NCBI RefSeq assembly: GCF_000688235.1
Contig: NZ_JHYO01000022.1
Location: 1-64,000, forward strand
DNA length: 64,000 bases
Direction of reading: 5' to 3'
Source of the DNA: Terasakiella pusilla DSM 6293
GTDB taxonomy: Bacteria; Pseudomonadota; Alphaproteobacteria; Rhodospirillales; Terasakiellaceae
Below the pieces are notes generated by a model, which saw only the letters and a list, made by a program, of their open reading frames with translations, was not told where the DNA came from and searched no databases. Shown here in pieces: positions 35,960 through 45,500 of the stretch. How positions within the stretch are numbered: the stretch's first letter is position 1; every line of letters begins with the position of its first letter. The position numbers and the translations under genes are program-made.

Positions 35960-36646
35960 TTAAGCAAGTTTGCTTGAGTTATTGCCCATAAATTCCATCA
36001 GACTGTTGTAGGAATCCTCAATGTGCTGACGGGTTAGGGCGGCGGCGCGATCCCCGTCGCCTTTTTCACAGGCTTCCAGAATTTCCATATGTTCTTTGCG
36101 CGCTTTCGTCATCCCGTCGGTAAGGACGAGCTGTGCGCGGATATAGGAATCGATACGGTCGCTGGCTTCATTGATAATTTTGAGGTGAAAAGGGCGGTTT
36201 GCCCCCATATAAAGCGCCTCGTGGAACTTCCGGTTCAACTCCCCCCATTTGGCAGAGTCGGTTTCTGTACTGAATTCTTCACAGCAGGCGCGCGCAATTT
36301 CCAAGGCTTCTTTGGAGATATTTTGCGCGGCATAGCGAACGACTGTGGGTTCCAGCAACAAGCGAATTTCATAAATCTCTTTAAATTCTGCGTCGGACAA
36401 GGACGAGACAATTGCGCCCTTATAGCGCTCATTTTTCACAAGCCCCTGAGATTCAAGCTTTTTTAGAGCTTCACGTACTGGAATGCGTGAGACATTAAAA
36501 ATCTTGGCGATATTTTCCTGACGGATCGACTCGCCTGCTTTCATATTGCCGCTGATGATGGCATCGCGCAAAGCATCAAAGATAATATCCGACGATGAAG
36601 CTGTTTTAGCTAAGTCCACCGCGCGTTTTTTCAAGTCGTCGTACAA
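35960..36646 (-). CDS. GntR-family regulator, FadR/FCD subclass
   Basis: 228 residues. The winged helix is at about 15-75 (DAIISGNMKAGESIRQENIA, recognition helix NVSRIPVREALKKLESQGLV) and the all-helical FCD effector domain at about 90-220. In that domain, metal-ligand-type residues occur in YEIRLLLEP and the two histidines in RKFHEALY and RQHIEDSY. It is divergent from the hydroxyproline transport and catabolism operon and almost certainly controls it through the inverted repeat at 36740-36769. The effector is probably a pathway intermediate. Confidence 0.93.
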   Translation of the reverse strand: MYDDLKKRAVDLAKTASSSDIIFDALRDAIISGNMKAGESIRQENIAKIFNVSRIPVREALKKLESQGLVKNERYKGAIVSSLSDAEFKEIYEIRLLLEPTVVRYAAQNISKEALEIARACCEEFSTETDSAKWGELNRKFHEALYMGANRPFHLKIINEASDRIDSYIRAQLVLTDGMTKARKEHMEILEACEKGDGDRAAALTRQHIEDSYNSLMEFMGNNSSKLA

Positions 36647-36739
36647 GGTTCATCCTTCCCAAAAGTCTGCCCTTTTTTGAATAAGCGACAATCGTTTCGA
36701 TGTCAAACGAGATGGTGCTGTCAAAAATTTGTAAAAAAT

Positions 36740-36769
36740 ATATTGAATATTGTATCCAATATGCAATAT
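36740..36769. promoter_or_regulatory. Inverted-repeat operator, probable GntR/FCD site
   Basis: A 13-bp arm (36740-36752, atattgaatattg) and its inverse (36757-36769, caatatgcaatat) match at 12 of 13 positions around a 4-bp centre. The core attgtatccaat resembles FCD-type GntR operators (ATTGTATACAAT-like). It lies between the divergent regulator and the transporter operon, 80 bp before the operon's first start codon. Confidence 0.75.
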
Positions 36770-36848
36770 GGTCAAATTCATCACCGATGTAAGAAGGCAA
36801 ACAAAGGCTGCGCCATTGGTTCTGTTTTTAATGTGGAGGTTAATTTTT

Positions 36849-37664
36849 ATGTTTAATCGGTTTATGAAGGCACTTGTTGTAGGTGCAGGCGTAGCGACAC
36901 TGTTTGCGCAATCCCCTGCACAGGCGGATAAACTCGACGATGTGATTGATAACGGTGAACTGCGCTGTGGCGTGGTTCTGGATTTCCCGCCAATCGGCTA
37001 CCGTGACTCAAATAATGAACCTGCCGGGTTTGATGTGGAATATTGTCAGGACTTGGCAAAAGCGCTTGAAGTAGAAGCGAAAATCATCCCCGCAACATGG
37101 GCGGAACGTCTGCCCTTGATCGTGACGAACCGCGCGGATGTGGTGTTTGGGGCAACATCTGACTCATTGGCACGTGCGAAGACGGTCGGTTTCACGATCC
37201 CTTATGCTATCTATTTTGCACAGGCTATTGTGGGTAAAGATACCGGCGTGACCACCTTTGAAGATCTGGCAGGTAAGCGCGTTGCCGCTGCTGTAGGGAC
37301 TGCACCCGAGCAAGAATATTTGAAAATCGCTAAAGAGCGTGGCTGGGATAAAGACTATCAAGGCTATCAAAGTGAAAACGAAGTCTTTCTAGCTGTTGCG
37401 CAAGGCAAGGCAGATGTTGGTCTTACGACAAACACAGCCGTAAAACCTGTTGTTGATCAATATGAAACGGTCATTGCAGGCCCGCGCATGCCGTGGACAA
37501 CAGATTACACATCCGTTGTAGGCCCGCGCAAAGACGTATCTTGGTTAAACTATCTCAATCTGTTTGTAACCCATCAGGTTCGCTCCGGTCGTTATGCGGA
37601 ACTTTGGGGTAAGTATGTCGGTGGCGATGCCCCTGAACTGCGCATTCCCGGCGTAATGTACTAA
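36849..37664 (+). CDS. Polar amino acid ABC transporter, substrate-binding protein
   Basis: 271 residues from the ATG at 36849, which has ggagg 9-13 bp upstream; starts further up would place the signal peptide internally. Sec signal (MKALVVGAGVATLFA, cut near AQA). The mature chain opens KLDDVIDNGELRCGVVLDFPPIGYRD and GFDVEYCQDLAKAL, typical of family 3 solute-binding proteins for amino acids. It is the first gene of the hydroxyproline operon, so hydroxyproline is the probable ligand, though this is context. A strong hairpin follows it. Confidence 0.92.
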   Translation: MFNRFMKALVVGAGVATLFAQSPAQADKLDDVIDNGELRCGVVLDFPPIGYRDSNNEPAGFDVEYCQDLAKALEVEAKIIPATWAERLPLIVTNRADVVFGATSDSLARAKTVGFTIPYAIYFAQAIVGKDTGVTTFEDLAGKRVAAAVGTAPEQEYLKIAKERGWDKDYQGYQSENEVFLAVAQGKADVGLTTNTAVKPVVDQYETVIAGPRMPWTTDYTSVVGPRKDVSWLNYLNLFVTHQVRSGRYAELWGKYVGGDAPELRIPGVMY

Positions 37665-37670
37665 CCCTTT

Positions 37671-37717
37671 TCGGCGCCTGAACACACTCCCCCCATCCCC
37701 CCTTGTTCGGGCGCCGA
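37671..37717 (+). other. Intercistronic hairpin after the binding protein
   Basis: The arms tcggcgcctgaac (37671-37683) and gttcgggcgccga (37705-37717) pair at 12 of 13 positions around a C-rich loop. It has no T-run, so it is more likely an RNA-stabilising or partly terminating element that keeps the binding protein more abundant than the permeases. Confidence 0.7.
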
Positions 37718-37736
37718 CCCCAAAGAGGTAGTTTTA

Positions 37737-38396
37737 ATGGATTACAATTTTCATTGGCGACCCGTTTTTAACAAGCTCCCTGAGTTGTTAAGTGCCGGGT
37801 TGACCACCCTCGAAGTTGCCACCTTATCTATGATTATCGGCATTTTTTGCGGCCTGTTGCTGGCCATCGCGCGCATGTCGGATAACAAACTGATCCGCTG
37901 GCCTGCCACGGTCTGGGTTGAGTTAGCGCGCAATACACCAGCTCTGTTTCAGTTGTTTTTCTTCGGGTTTGGTCTGGGTGCTTTTTCAATCCACCTGTCG
38001 CCTTATTTTATCGTCGTTGCCGGACTGGCTTTCAATAACGCCGGATATCTGGCGGAGAATTTTCGCGGTGGTTTCCAAGCTGTGCCGGACACACAAATAC
38101 GTGCCGCACGTTCCTTGGGCATGACCTCGACGCAGACCTATATTCGCATCGTTATTCCGCAGGTGTTGCGCATTGTGTACCACCCGATGACCAACCAGAT
38201 GGTCTGGGCAGTGTTGATGAGTTCCCTTGGCATGATGGTCGGTTTTCGCGAACTATCTGGCGAGACACAGTTCTTCGCGTCAAAGACCTATCGAATGTTT
38301 GAATATTTCGCGGTTGCAGCCCTGATTTACTACGCAATTGTCAAAGTGATCCTTGGCGGTGCCAAGCTCGCATCCTTCAGACTGTTTAGATATTAA
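37737..38396 (+). CDS. Amino acid ABC transporter permease
   Basis: A 219-residue inner-membrane permease of the HisM/GlnP type with five transmembrane segments. The coupling loop that docks on the ATPase is present (FRGGFQAVPDTQIRAARSLGMTSTQTYIRIVIPQ, the EAA motif). ggtag upstream serves as binding site. It pairs with the next gene to form a heterodimeric channel. Confidence 0.92.
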   Translation: MDYNFHWRPVFNKLPELLSAGLTTLEVATLSMIIGIFCGLLLAIARMSDNKLIRWPATVWVELARNTPALFQLFFFGFGLGAFSIHLSPYFIVVAGLAFNNAGYLAENFRGGFQAVPDTQIRAARSLGMTSTQTYIRIVIPQVLRIVYHPMTNQMVWAVLMSSLGMMVGFRELSGETQFFASKTYRMFEYFAVAALIYYAIVKVILGGAKLASFRLFRY

Positions 38397-38410
38397 AGGA
38401 GGCCGAAAAA

Positions 38411-39073
38411 ATGAGTAATACCGTATCCGTCTTTTCCGGTTTCCAGTTGAACGATATCTGGTTTATGGCAGAAGCTGCCGGGCGTACCATGTTGATTTCT
38501 GCGGTGTCTATCGTTGTCGGCACAATGGTTGGTATCGTGTGCGGCTGGGGAATGAATGCGGGCAACTTTATCGTCCGCAGTACCCTTGGCCCTGTGCTGG
38601 ATCTATTTCGTAGTGTCCCGCTGTTGATCCAGTTGGTCTTGTTTTACAACTTCTTTCCGATCATTGGCTGGGCGTTGGACCCGTTTGCGTCCGGCATTTT
38701 TGTCCTGAGCCTGTACACTGCGGCCTTGGTGACCCAAGTGGCCCGTGCTGGCATTGACTCGGTTGGATTGCCCATGCGTCGTGCGTCGCGTTCTTTGGGG
38801 ATGAGCTACTGGCAGGATATGCGCTATGTGGTTTGGCCCATTGGTCTGCGTGCGGTTTTCCCCGCTTGGGTTGGCGTGGCGTTGAGTGTGATGAAGGATA
38901 GCGCCTTGGTGTCCGTCCTTGGGTATGTGGAACTGCTGCGCGCTTCCCAAATCCTGATCACCCGCACGCAGGAACCGTTTCTTATTCTCGCGGTGGCAGG
39001 GGCGTTCTATTTCGCGCTTTCCTATCCGCTGTCCAAATACTCACAAAAGCTTGAAGAAAGGTGGGCCTCATGA
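38411..39073 (+). CDS. Amino acid ABC transporter permease
   Basis: A 220-residue second permease of the same family. The EAA loop reads [33 protein letters not shown]. It starts 14 bp after the first permease with aggaggc as a strong binding site, and its stop overlaps the ATPase start (ATGA), giving tight coupling. Together the two permeases form the channel for the cluster's amino acid importer. Confidence 0.92.
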   Translation: MSNTVSVFSGFQLNDIWFMAEAAGRTMLISAVSIVVGTMVGIVCGWGMNAGNFIVRSTLGPVLDLFRSVPLLIQLVLFYNFFPIIGWALDPFASGIFVLSLYTAALVTQVARAGIDSVGLPMRRASRSLGMSYWQDMRYVVWPIGLRAVFPAWVGVALSVMKDSALVSVLGYVELLRASQILITRTQEPFLILAVAGAFYFALSYPLSKYSQKLEERWAS

Positions 39074-39792
39074 TCGAGATCAAAGGACTCCATAAATATT
39101 TTGGCGCGCTTCATGTTCTCAAAGGGATCGACCTGAATGTCGAAAAAGGTGAAGTCCTGAGCGTCATCGGGTCCAGTGGGTCCGGCAAATCAACCCTGCT
39201 GTATTGCATCAACGCTCTGGAAGAAATCCAGAAAGGGGCGGTCATCGTCGATGGGGTGGATGTCCATGCCAAATCAACCGACATGAACAAGCTGCGCCAA
39301 AATCTCGGCATGGTCTTTCAGCAGTGGAATTCTTTCCCTCATTTGACGGCGTTGGAAAATGTGGCCCTTGCCCCGCAGATCGTCAAAAAACATTCCAAGA
39401 CCGATGCGTTGGCCATTGCGGAAAAACAGCTTCGCCACGTAGGTCTTGGGGAAAAATTAAACGTCTATCCGTCTGCCTTGTCCGGCGGACAACAGCAACG
39501 CCTTGCCATTGCACGCGCTTTGGCGATGGAACCTGAATATATGCTGTTTGATGAAGCCACATCCGCCCTTGACCCGGAACTGGTCGGGGAGGTGTTGGAA
39601 ACCATGCGCATGCTGGCAGAAGAAGGCATGACCATGATTTGTGTTACCCACGAGATGGGGTTTGCCCGCGATGTCTCTGATCGTGTCGCCTATTTCCATC
39701 AAGGGGTCATGGAAGAAATCGGCCCGCCGGAGCAAATTTTCGGTGATCCAAAAAGCGAACATACGAAAAAATTTCTGGCTAATGTTCGCTAA
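39070..39792 (+). CDS. Amino acid ABC transporter ATP-binding protein
   Basis: A 240-residue ATPase of the GlnQ/HisP class. Walker [11 protein letters not shown]-loop [10 protein letters not shown], signature [15 protein letters not shown], Walker [14 protein letters not shown] and the switch histidine in [11 protein letters not shown] are all intact. I use the ATG at 39070, which overlaps the permease stop and has aaagg upstream, in place of a GTG at 39061. Confidence 0.95.
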   Translation: MIEIKGLHKYFGALHVLKGIDLNVEKGEVLSVIGSSGSGKSTLLYCINALEEIQKGAVIVDGVDVHAKSTDMNKLRQNLGMVFQQWNSFPHLTALENVALAPQIVKKHSKTDALAIAEKQLRHVGLGEKLNVYPSALSGGQQQRLAIARALAMEPEYMLFDEATSALDPELVGEVLETMRMLAEEGMTMICVTHEMGFARDVSDRVAYFHQGVMEEIGPPEQIFGDPKSEHTKKFLANVR

Positions 39793-39843
39793 TTATGAAA
39801 ACGTTTTAAAAAACCTATACTTATCAAAGAAGAGGAAAATACT

Positions 39844-40749
39844 ATGTGGAATGGAATGATGCCTGCCGTCACAACAAAGTTCAAAGAAGACGGCTCCCTT
39901 GATGCCGCGGAAATGGAACGTTGTATCGGTTTGCAAATGGATGCCGGTAACGCAGGCGTTATCGTATGCGGCACGTTGGGCGAAGGCTCCATGTTGTCCC
40001 AAGACGAACGGATCGACGTTCTGAAAATTGCAAAAGGCGCATGTGGTGATAAGCCAGTCCTGTTGACAGTCAACGAAGCGGGCACCCGTGAGGCGTGCGA
40101 GCTGGCAGCCCGTGCCAACAAAGCTGGTGCAGATGGCCTGATGATCGTGCCGTCCCCGATCTATCACACAGACCGTCAGGAAACATTGGACAACCTGAAC
40201 ACCATCACACAAGCGGGCGATCTGCCAGTGATGATCTATTCCAACCGTGTGGCTTACCGTGTTGACGTGACACCGGAAATGATGATGGAACTGGCGAAAG
40301 ATGACCGCTTTGTTGCGATTAAGGAAAGCTCCGACGATATCCGCCGTACAACGGAAATCATCAACGCCTGTGGCGATCGCTACAAAGTCTTTACAGGCGT
40401 AGATAATCTCGGCTTGGAAGCTTTGGCAATGGGCGCTGATGGTTGGGTGTCCGGCGTTTCCATCGCCTTCCCAGAAGAGAACCAGCGTATTTATGACCTG
40501 TTCCGTGCAGGCCGTATGGAAGAAGCCCGCGAGATTTATCGCTGGCTGCGTCCGCTGCTGGATCTTGATGTGTCTACAGCACTGGTTCAACAGATCAAAC
40601 TGGCAGAAGCGATTGCGGTTGGCTCCACTGAACATGTCCGTGCACCGCGTAAACCTTTGGTGGGCGAGCACCGCGCATGGGTGGAAAAAGTGATCCGCGA
40701 TCAGATCGCGTGCCGTCCTGACCTGTCTAAATATGCCCTTGCTGCGTAA
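39844..40749 (+). CDS. Delta1-pyrroline-4-hydroxy-2-carboxylate deaminase (DapA family)
   Basis: A 301-residue TIM-barrel aldolase of the DapA/NAL family. The Schiff-base lysine is Lys160 (VAIKESS) and the catalytic tyrosine Tyr132 (MIYSNRVAYR), in the spacing of the family. In hydroxyproline pathways a member of this family deaminates and dehydrates pyrroline-4-hydroxy-2-carboxylate to 2-oxoglutarate semialdehyde. The neighbours (epimerase, oxidase, semialdehyde dehydrogenase) give exactly that pathway, so the assignment by context is strong, although the sequence alone says only DapA family. Binding site gagg 9 bp upstream. Confidence 0.88.
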   Translation: MWNGMMPAVTTKFKEDGSLDAAEMERCIGLQMDAGNAGVIVCGTLGEGSMLSQDERIDVLKIAKGACGDKPVLLTVNEAGTREACELAARANKAGADGLMIVPSPIYHTDRQETLDNLNTITQAGDLPVMIYSNRVAYRVDVTPEMMMELAKDDRFVAIKESSDDIRRTTEIINACGDRYKVFTGVDNLGLEALAMGADGWVSGVSIAFPEENQRIYDLFRAGRMEEAREIYRWLRPLLDLDVSTALVQQIKLAEAIAVGSTEHVRAPRKPLVGEHRAWVEKVIRDQIACRPDLSKYALAA

Positions 40750-40764
40750 GAAGGATTTGGCTTT

Positions 40765-42195
40765 ATGACAAACTTTCCTAACCTGATCGGTGGGGAATGG
40801 ACAATGGGGACGCAATCCGTCCCCAACGTCAACCCCTCGGATACAGCCGATGTGATCGGTCAAGCGGCCCGTGCGACAGCGGATGAGATGGATCAAGCCA
40901 TTAACGCTGCCCATGAGGCACAAAAAGACTGGGCAAAGTCCACGCCGCAACAGCGCTTTGACGTGCTGGACGCCATCGGGACAGAAATTCTGGCCCGAAA
41001 GGAAGAACTTGGCGATCTGCTATCACGTGAAGAAGGTAAATCTTTGCCAGAAGGCATTGGTGAAGCTGCACGTGCAGGTCAAATCTTTAAATTCTTTGCC
41101 GGTGAAGCATTGCGCCTTGCGGGTGAACGTCTGGACTCTGTGCGTCCCGGTGTGGAAGTGGATATGCGCCGCGAACCTTTGGGCGTTGTCGGTTTGATCA
41201 CGCCTTGGAACTTCCCCATCGCTATTCCGGCATGGAAGACAGCGCCTGCCATTTGTTATGGCAATGCGGTTGTCTTAAAAGCTGCAGAAGCGGTGCCGGG
41301 CAGTGCGTGGGCTTTGGCTGATATCATTTCACGATCCGGCTTGCCCAAGGGCGTGTTTAGTCTGGTCAACGGTCGGGGATCAGAGATCGGCCCCGTGATG
41401 ATTGATCATCCGAAAGTGGCGGCAATTTCCTTTACAGGGTCCGTGCAAACGGGGCGTAGTGTTGCCCAAGCATGCGCAGTCAACTTTAAAAAAGTTCAGT
41501 TGGAAATGGGCGGTAAAAACCCCATGGTTGTGCTGGATGACGCTGACCTTGAAGTCGCGGTTGGGGCTTGCGTCAACGGTGCCTTTTTCTCAACCGGTCA
41601 ACGCTGCACAGCCTCCAGCCGCATGATCGTGACAGAAGGCATCTATGATGACTTCGTCGCTGCTATGACAAAGGCCGTCAGCGCCCTTAAAGTCGGTGAT
41701 GCGCGCGATGCGTCTACCCAAATCGGCCCAGTGATCGATGAACGCCAGCTTGAAAAAGATCTGGAATATGTCGAAATCGCAAAAGCTGAAGGGGCAACGC
41801 TGGCTTGTGGCGGGGAACGACTGGACGGCAACGGCTACTTTATGAGCCCGGCGCTGTTTACGGATACCCGCAATGATATGCGCATCAACCAAGAAGAAGT
41901 TTTTGGCCCGGTCGCAACGATCATAAAAGCCAAGGATTATGACGAGGCGCTAGCGCTGGCAAATGACACCGAGTTTGGTTTGTCTGCGGGGATTTGCACG
42001 ACATCGCTTAAATATGCCACACACTTTAAGGCCAATGTGAAAGCGGGTATGGTGATGGTCAACTTGCCAACCGCAGGCGTGGATTATCACGTGCCCTTTG
42101 GCGGGACCAAAGGGTCCAGCTATGGTTCGCGCGAACAGGGGCGTTATGCGGCGGAATTTTATACCACCGTCAAAACGTCTTATACCCAAGCATAA
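40765..42195 (+). CDS. 2-Oxoglutarate semialdehyde dehydrogenase (ALDH family)
   Basis: A 476-residue NAD(P)+ aldehyde dehydrogenase. Catalytic Cys281 is in STGQRCTAS and the general base Glu247 in LEMGGKN; the cofactor-binding ISFTGSVQTGR and TPWNFPIAIPAWK are present. In this operon it should oxidise 2-oxoglutarate semialdehyde to 2-oxoglutarate, the last step of hydroxyproline breakdown. It starts 15 bp after the deaminase with aagaagga upstream. Confidence 0.92.
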   Translation: MTNFPNLIGGEWTMGTQSVPNVNPSDTADVIGQAARATADEMDQAINAAHEAQKDWAKSTPQQRFDVLDAIGTEILARKEELGDLLSREEGKSLPEGIGEAARAGQIFKFFAGEALRLAGERLDSVRPGVEVDMRREPLGVVGLITPWNFPIAIPAWKTAPAICYGNAVVLKAAEAVPGSAWALADIISRSGLPKGVFSLVNGRGSEIGPVMIDHPKVAAISFTGSVQTGRSVAQACAVNFKKVQLEMGGKNPMVVLDDADLEVAVGACVNGAFFSTGQRCTASSRMIVTEGIYDDFVAAMTKAVSALKVGDARDASTQIGPVIDERQLEKDLEYVEIAKAEGATLACGGERLDGNGYFMSPALFTDTRNDMRINQEEVFGPVATIIKAKDYDEALALANDTEFGLSAGICTTSLKYATHFKANVKAGMVMVNLPTAGVDYHVPFGGTKGSSYGSREQGRYAAEFYTTVKTSYTQA

Positions 42196-42205
42196 GGAAA
42201 CACCC

Positions 42206-43441
42206 ATGGGGAAGTCAGAACATATCGTCGTAATCGGCGCAGGTATCGTCGGGCTTGTGGTGGCTGAAAAACTGATCAGTCAGGGCAAGCAGGTGACATT
42301 GGTGGAAAAAGAAAAAGTGGCGGCAGGGGCCTCGCAAGGCAATGCGGCTGGGTTGGCTTTTTCCGATATTATGCCGCTGGCTTCTCCGGGGATCGTCAAA
42401 AAAGCGATCAAGTGGTTTCTGGATCCTGTGGGGCCGTTTGCTGTGGTCCCGCAGGATTTGCCGCATACACTGGGCTGGCTGTTGCGTTTTTTAAAAGCCG
42501 CGCGTCCCGCCCAGTTTAAACGCAGTATTGATGTGCAGGCGGCCCTTATGCATCTGGGGCGCGATACCTTTGCGCCGATGTTAAAACGCACGAACCTTGA
42601 CCATATGGTGCGCACCAACGGCGCGCTACATGTCTATGAAAGTCAGGCGGCATTTCAGGCAGATTTAAAAAACTGGCACTTCCGTAAAGAACATAATATC
42701 GACTTTGACGTCTATGAAGGCCAAGCGCTGCATGATTTCCAGCCCGGATTGGCGAAAAGCTTTGTTGCGGGTATTTTTGCCAGCACTTGGCAGTCCGTTT
42801 CCAACCCGCATGATTTTTGCCGCGCGATCCATGATTATCTGCAAGGCCAAGGCGTGCAGACGGTCTATGGGGAAGTTACATCCCTGTCTGATGGGCAGGT
42901 GAGCTTGGCAAATGGTGATAAGATTGCTGCCGACAAAATCGTTTTGGCAGCAGGTCCTTGGTCGTCACAGCTTAGCAAACAACTGGGTGATCCTGTGCCG
43001 TTGATTGGGGAGCGTGGGTATAACACGACCTTGCCCAAATCTGCGTGGCCTGAATTGGATCATACGCTGGTGTTTAGCGAACATGGCTTTGTGGCTGTAC
43101 CCTTGTCGGATGGCGTGCGCATCGGTGGCGCTTCGGAAATTGCGAAGCTGGATCGACCCGCCAACTACAAACGATCAAAAACCATGCTGGCGAAGGCGCG
43201 AAAGTTATTGCCTGACCTCAAGGATCAGGACGGTGTGGAATGGATGGGCGCACGGCCTGCCATCCCGGATACGTTGCCTGTGATCGGTTATTCCACCAAA
43301 TCTAACAACATCATCTATGCGTTTGGGCATGGGCATTTGGGCTTGACCCAGTCCAGTGCAACCGCCCAACTGGTTTCAGAACTTATTGAGGGGCAGGACA
43401 CATCTATTGATGTGCAGGCGCTGCGTCCCAACCGTTTTTAA
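42206..43441 (+). CDS. FAD-dependent D-hydroxyproline dehydrogenase (DadA-like)
   Basis: A 411-residue flavoprotein of the DAO family. The FAD motif HIVVIGAGIVGLVVAEKL is at about 7-24, and the C-terminal GHGHLGLTQS closes the FAD site; ERGYNTTL in the middle is typical of DadA-like enzymes. Expected role: oxidise cis-4-hydroxy-D-proline, the epimerase product, to pyrroline-4-hydroxy-2-carboxylate with electrons to the respiratory chain. I start at 42206 (aagga upstream); a longer frame reaching back to 42098 overlaps the aldehyde dehydrogenase and adds a foreign-looking peptide. Confidence 0.9.
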   Translation: MGKSEHIVVIGAGIVGLVVAEKLISQGKQVTLVEKEKVAAGASQGNAAGLAFSDIMPLASPGIVKKAIKWFLDPVGPFAVVPQDLPHTLGWLLRFLKAARPAQFKRSIDVQAALMHLGRDTFAPMLKRTNLDHMVRTNGALHVYESQAAFQADLKNWHFRKEHNIDFDVYEGQALHDFQPGLAKSFVAGIFASTWQSVSNPHDFCRAIHDYLQGQGVQTVYGEVTSLSDGQVSLANGDKIAADKIVLAAGPWSSQLSKQLGDPVPLIGERGYNTTLPKSAWPELDHTLVFSEHGFVAVPLSDGVRIGGASEIAKLDRPANYKRSKTMLAKARKLLPDLKDQDGVEWMGARPAIPDTLPVIGYSTKSNNIIYAFGHGHLGLTQSSATAQLVSELIEGQDTSIDVQALRPNRF

Positions 43442-43458
43442 ATTAAGGAAAAACAAAA

Positions 43459-44460
43459 ATGGCAAGAAACACGTTTTTTTGTATCGATGGGCATACCTGC
43501 GGGAACCCCGTTCGACTGGTCGCAGGTGGTGGACCGGAGCTTAAAGGCGATACCATGTTGGAAAAACGCGCGCACTTTCTGGCAGAATATGACTGGATCA
43601 GAACGGGCCTGATGTTTGAACCACGTGGGCACGATATGATGTCTGGCTCCATCCTCTATACACCGACGCGCGACGATTGCGATGTCGGCATTTTGTATAT
43701 CGAAACATCGGGCTGTCTGCCCATGTGTGGGCACGGCACCATCGGTACGGTGACCATGGCGATTGAAAATGGCCTCGTCAAACCCAAGACACCGGGGGTG
43801 TTGCGACTGGATACACCCGCAGGTCTGGTGGTCGCAGAATATACCCAAGTCGGGGAATATGTCGAGGAAGTCCGCCTGACCAACATCCCGTCTTTCCTTT
43901 ATAAACAAGGGCTAAGCGCGGAGATTGAGGAATTGGGCGATATCTTTGTGGATGTGGCCTATGGCGGGAATTTTTATGCCATCGTTGATGCACAAAGCAA
44001 TTTTCAGGACATGGCGGATTATACCGCAGGCCAGTTGATTGAATTTAGCCGTAAACTACGCAGCGCCTTGAACGAAAAGTACGAGTTTGTGCACCCGGAA
44101 AAGCCGGACATTAAAGGCCTAAGCCATATTTTATGGACGGGCAATACCACACAACCCGAAGCCACAGCACGCAACGCCGTGTTTTATGGCGATAAAGCGA
44201 TTGATCGCTCCCCTTGTGGCACAGGGACGTCATCGCGCATGGCACAATGGGCGGCGCTGGGCAAATTGTCTGTGGGCGATGAGTTTATCCACGAAAGCAT
44301 CATCGGCTCCATGTTTAAAGGCCGCGTAGAAGGCACCGCAAAAGTGGGGGACTATGACGCAATTATCCCGTCCATTGCGGGCTGGGCACGTCAGACCGGC
44401 ACAAGCACCATCACGATTGATGATCGCGACCCCTACAAACACGGTTTTGTGGTGAAGTAA
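43459..44460 (+). CDS. 4-Hydroxyproline 2-epimerase (proline racemase family)
   Basis: A 333-residue member of the proline racemase family. Both catalytic cysteines are present: Cys90 in LPMCGHG and Cys253 in DRSPCGTGT, so it can use the two-base Cys/Cys mechanism of racemases and epimerases. In this operon the substrate should be trans-4-hydroxy-L-proline, converted to cis-4-hydroxy-D-proline for the oxidase encoded just upstream. Separated from the next gene by 2 bp, with which it shares an ancestor. Confidence 0.92.
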   Translation: MARNTFFCIDGHTCGNPVRLVAGGGPELKGDTMLEKRAHFLAEYDWIRTGLMFEPRGHDMMSGSILYTPTRDDCDVGILYIETSGCLPMCGHGTIGTVTMAIENGLVKPKTPGVLRLDTPAGLVVAEYTQVGEYVEEVRLTNIPSFLYKQGLSAEIEELGDIFVDVAYGGNFYAIVDAQSNFQDMADYTAGQLIEFSRKLRSALNEKYEFVHPEKPDIKGLSHILWTGNTTQPEATARNAVFYGDKAIDRSPCGTGTSSRMAQWAALGKLSVGDEFIHESIIGSMFKGRVEGTAKVGDYDAIIPSIAGWARQTGTSTITIDDRDPYKHGFVVK

Positions 44461-44462
44461 CC

Positions 44463-45500
44463 ATGCGCTCTTCAAAAGTTATTCATGTCGTCGGCTGCCA
44501 TGCAGAAGGCGAAGTCGGGGACGTGATCGTTGGCGGCGTCGCCCCGCCACCGGGTGAGACGGTCTGGGAGCAATCGCGTTGGATTGCCAAAGACGATACA
44601 TTGCGCAATTTTGTGCTGAACGAGCCACGCGGTGGGGTGTTTCGCCACGTCAACCTGTTGGTGCCTGCCAAAAATCCAGCCGCGCAAATGGGCTGGATCA
44701 TTATGGAACCGGAAGACACGCCGCCCATGTCGGGATCAAATTCCATCTGTGTGTCCACGGTTTTGCTGGAAACAGGCATTATCCCCATGCAGGAACCTGT
44801 GACCCACATGACGTTGGAAGCCCCGGGCGGTCTGGTCAACGTGACAGCCGATTGCAAAGACGGCAAGGTAGAGCGCGTGACGGTCCAGAACGTGCCGTCC
44901 TTTGCCGATAAACTGGATGCCAAGCTGGAAGTTGCAGGCGTTGGCACATTGACGGTGGATACTGCCTTTGGCGGGGACAGCTTTGTCATGGCATCGGCAA
45001 AAGAACTGGGGTTTGAGATCAAACCCGATGAAGCCCGCGATCTGGCGGAAATGGGGATCAAGATCACGAATGCGGCTAATGAACAACTGGGCTTTCATCA
45101 TCCCACCAACCCGGATTGGATCCATTTTTCCTTCTGTCAAATCCATGCCCCCATGATTGAGGAAGGCGGGATTAAGTCGGTTAAAAACACGGTTGTCATC
45201 CAACCGGGCAAGCTGGATCGATCCCCCACAGGGACAGGCGTGTCGGCCCGCATGGCGGTGTTGCATGCGCGTGGTTTGATGGATGTGGGGGAGAGATATA
45301 TCGCCCGATCTGTCATCAATTCGCGCTTTGACGGGCGGATTGTCAAGACAACCAAAGTGGGTGACAAAGACGCGATTATCCCGGAATTGTCCGGTCGGGG
45401 CTGGATTACCGGCACCTATCAACATATGCTGGACCCAAGTGACCCGTGGCCCGAAGGGTATCGGATCGGTGATACTTGGCCCATGTTTAAGGAGGCATAA
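44463..45500 (+). CDS. Proline racemase-family protein with Ser/Thr active site, probable trans-3-hydroxy-L-proline dehydratase
   Basis: 345 residues, paralogous to the preceding epimerase, but both cysteine positions are changed: Ser90 (PPMSGSNS, where the epimerase has MCGH) and Thr256 (DRSPTGTG in place of DRSPCGTG). A cysteine two-base racemisation is thus impossible. Thr at the second site is known in trans-3-hydroxy-L-proline dehydratases of this family, which fits the adjacent ornithine-cyclodeaminase-type gene, whose family includes the pyrroline-2-carboxylate reductase needed next. The first-site Ser departs from the Cys-Thr pair of the human enzyme. Dehydratase is my preferred call from context; activity is not certain. 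Confidence 0.78.
   Translation: MRSSKVIHVVGCHAEGEVGDVIVGGVAPPPGETVWEQSRWIAKDDTLRNFVLNEPRGGVFRHVNLLVPAKNPAAQMGWIIMEPEDTPPMSGSNSICVSTVLLETGIIPMQEPVTHMTLEAPGGLVNVTADCKDGKVERVTVQNVPSFADKLDAKLEVAGVGTLTVDTAFGGDSFVMASAKELGFEIKPDEARDLAEMGIKITNAANEQLGFHHPTNPDWIHFSFCQIHAPMIEEGGIKSVKNTVVIQPGKLDRSPTGTGVSARMAVLHARGLMDVGERYIARSVINSRFDGRIVKTTKVGDKDAIIPELSGRGWITGTYQHMLDPSDPWPEGYRIGDTWPMFKEA

Noticed and set aside
39793-40950. A 385-codon open frame on the minus strand across the DapA-family gene
   Set aside because: It is antisense to a gene with intact Lys160/Tyr132 motifs and clear operon context; its predicted peptide is Cys/His-rich and resembles no family. Long antisense frames arise from codon bias.
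44736-45425. A 229-codon minus-strand frame across the Ser/Thr proline racemase paralogue
   Set aside because: Shadow of the sense gene; no signal, no motifs, no ribosome binding site.
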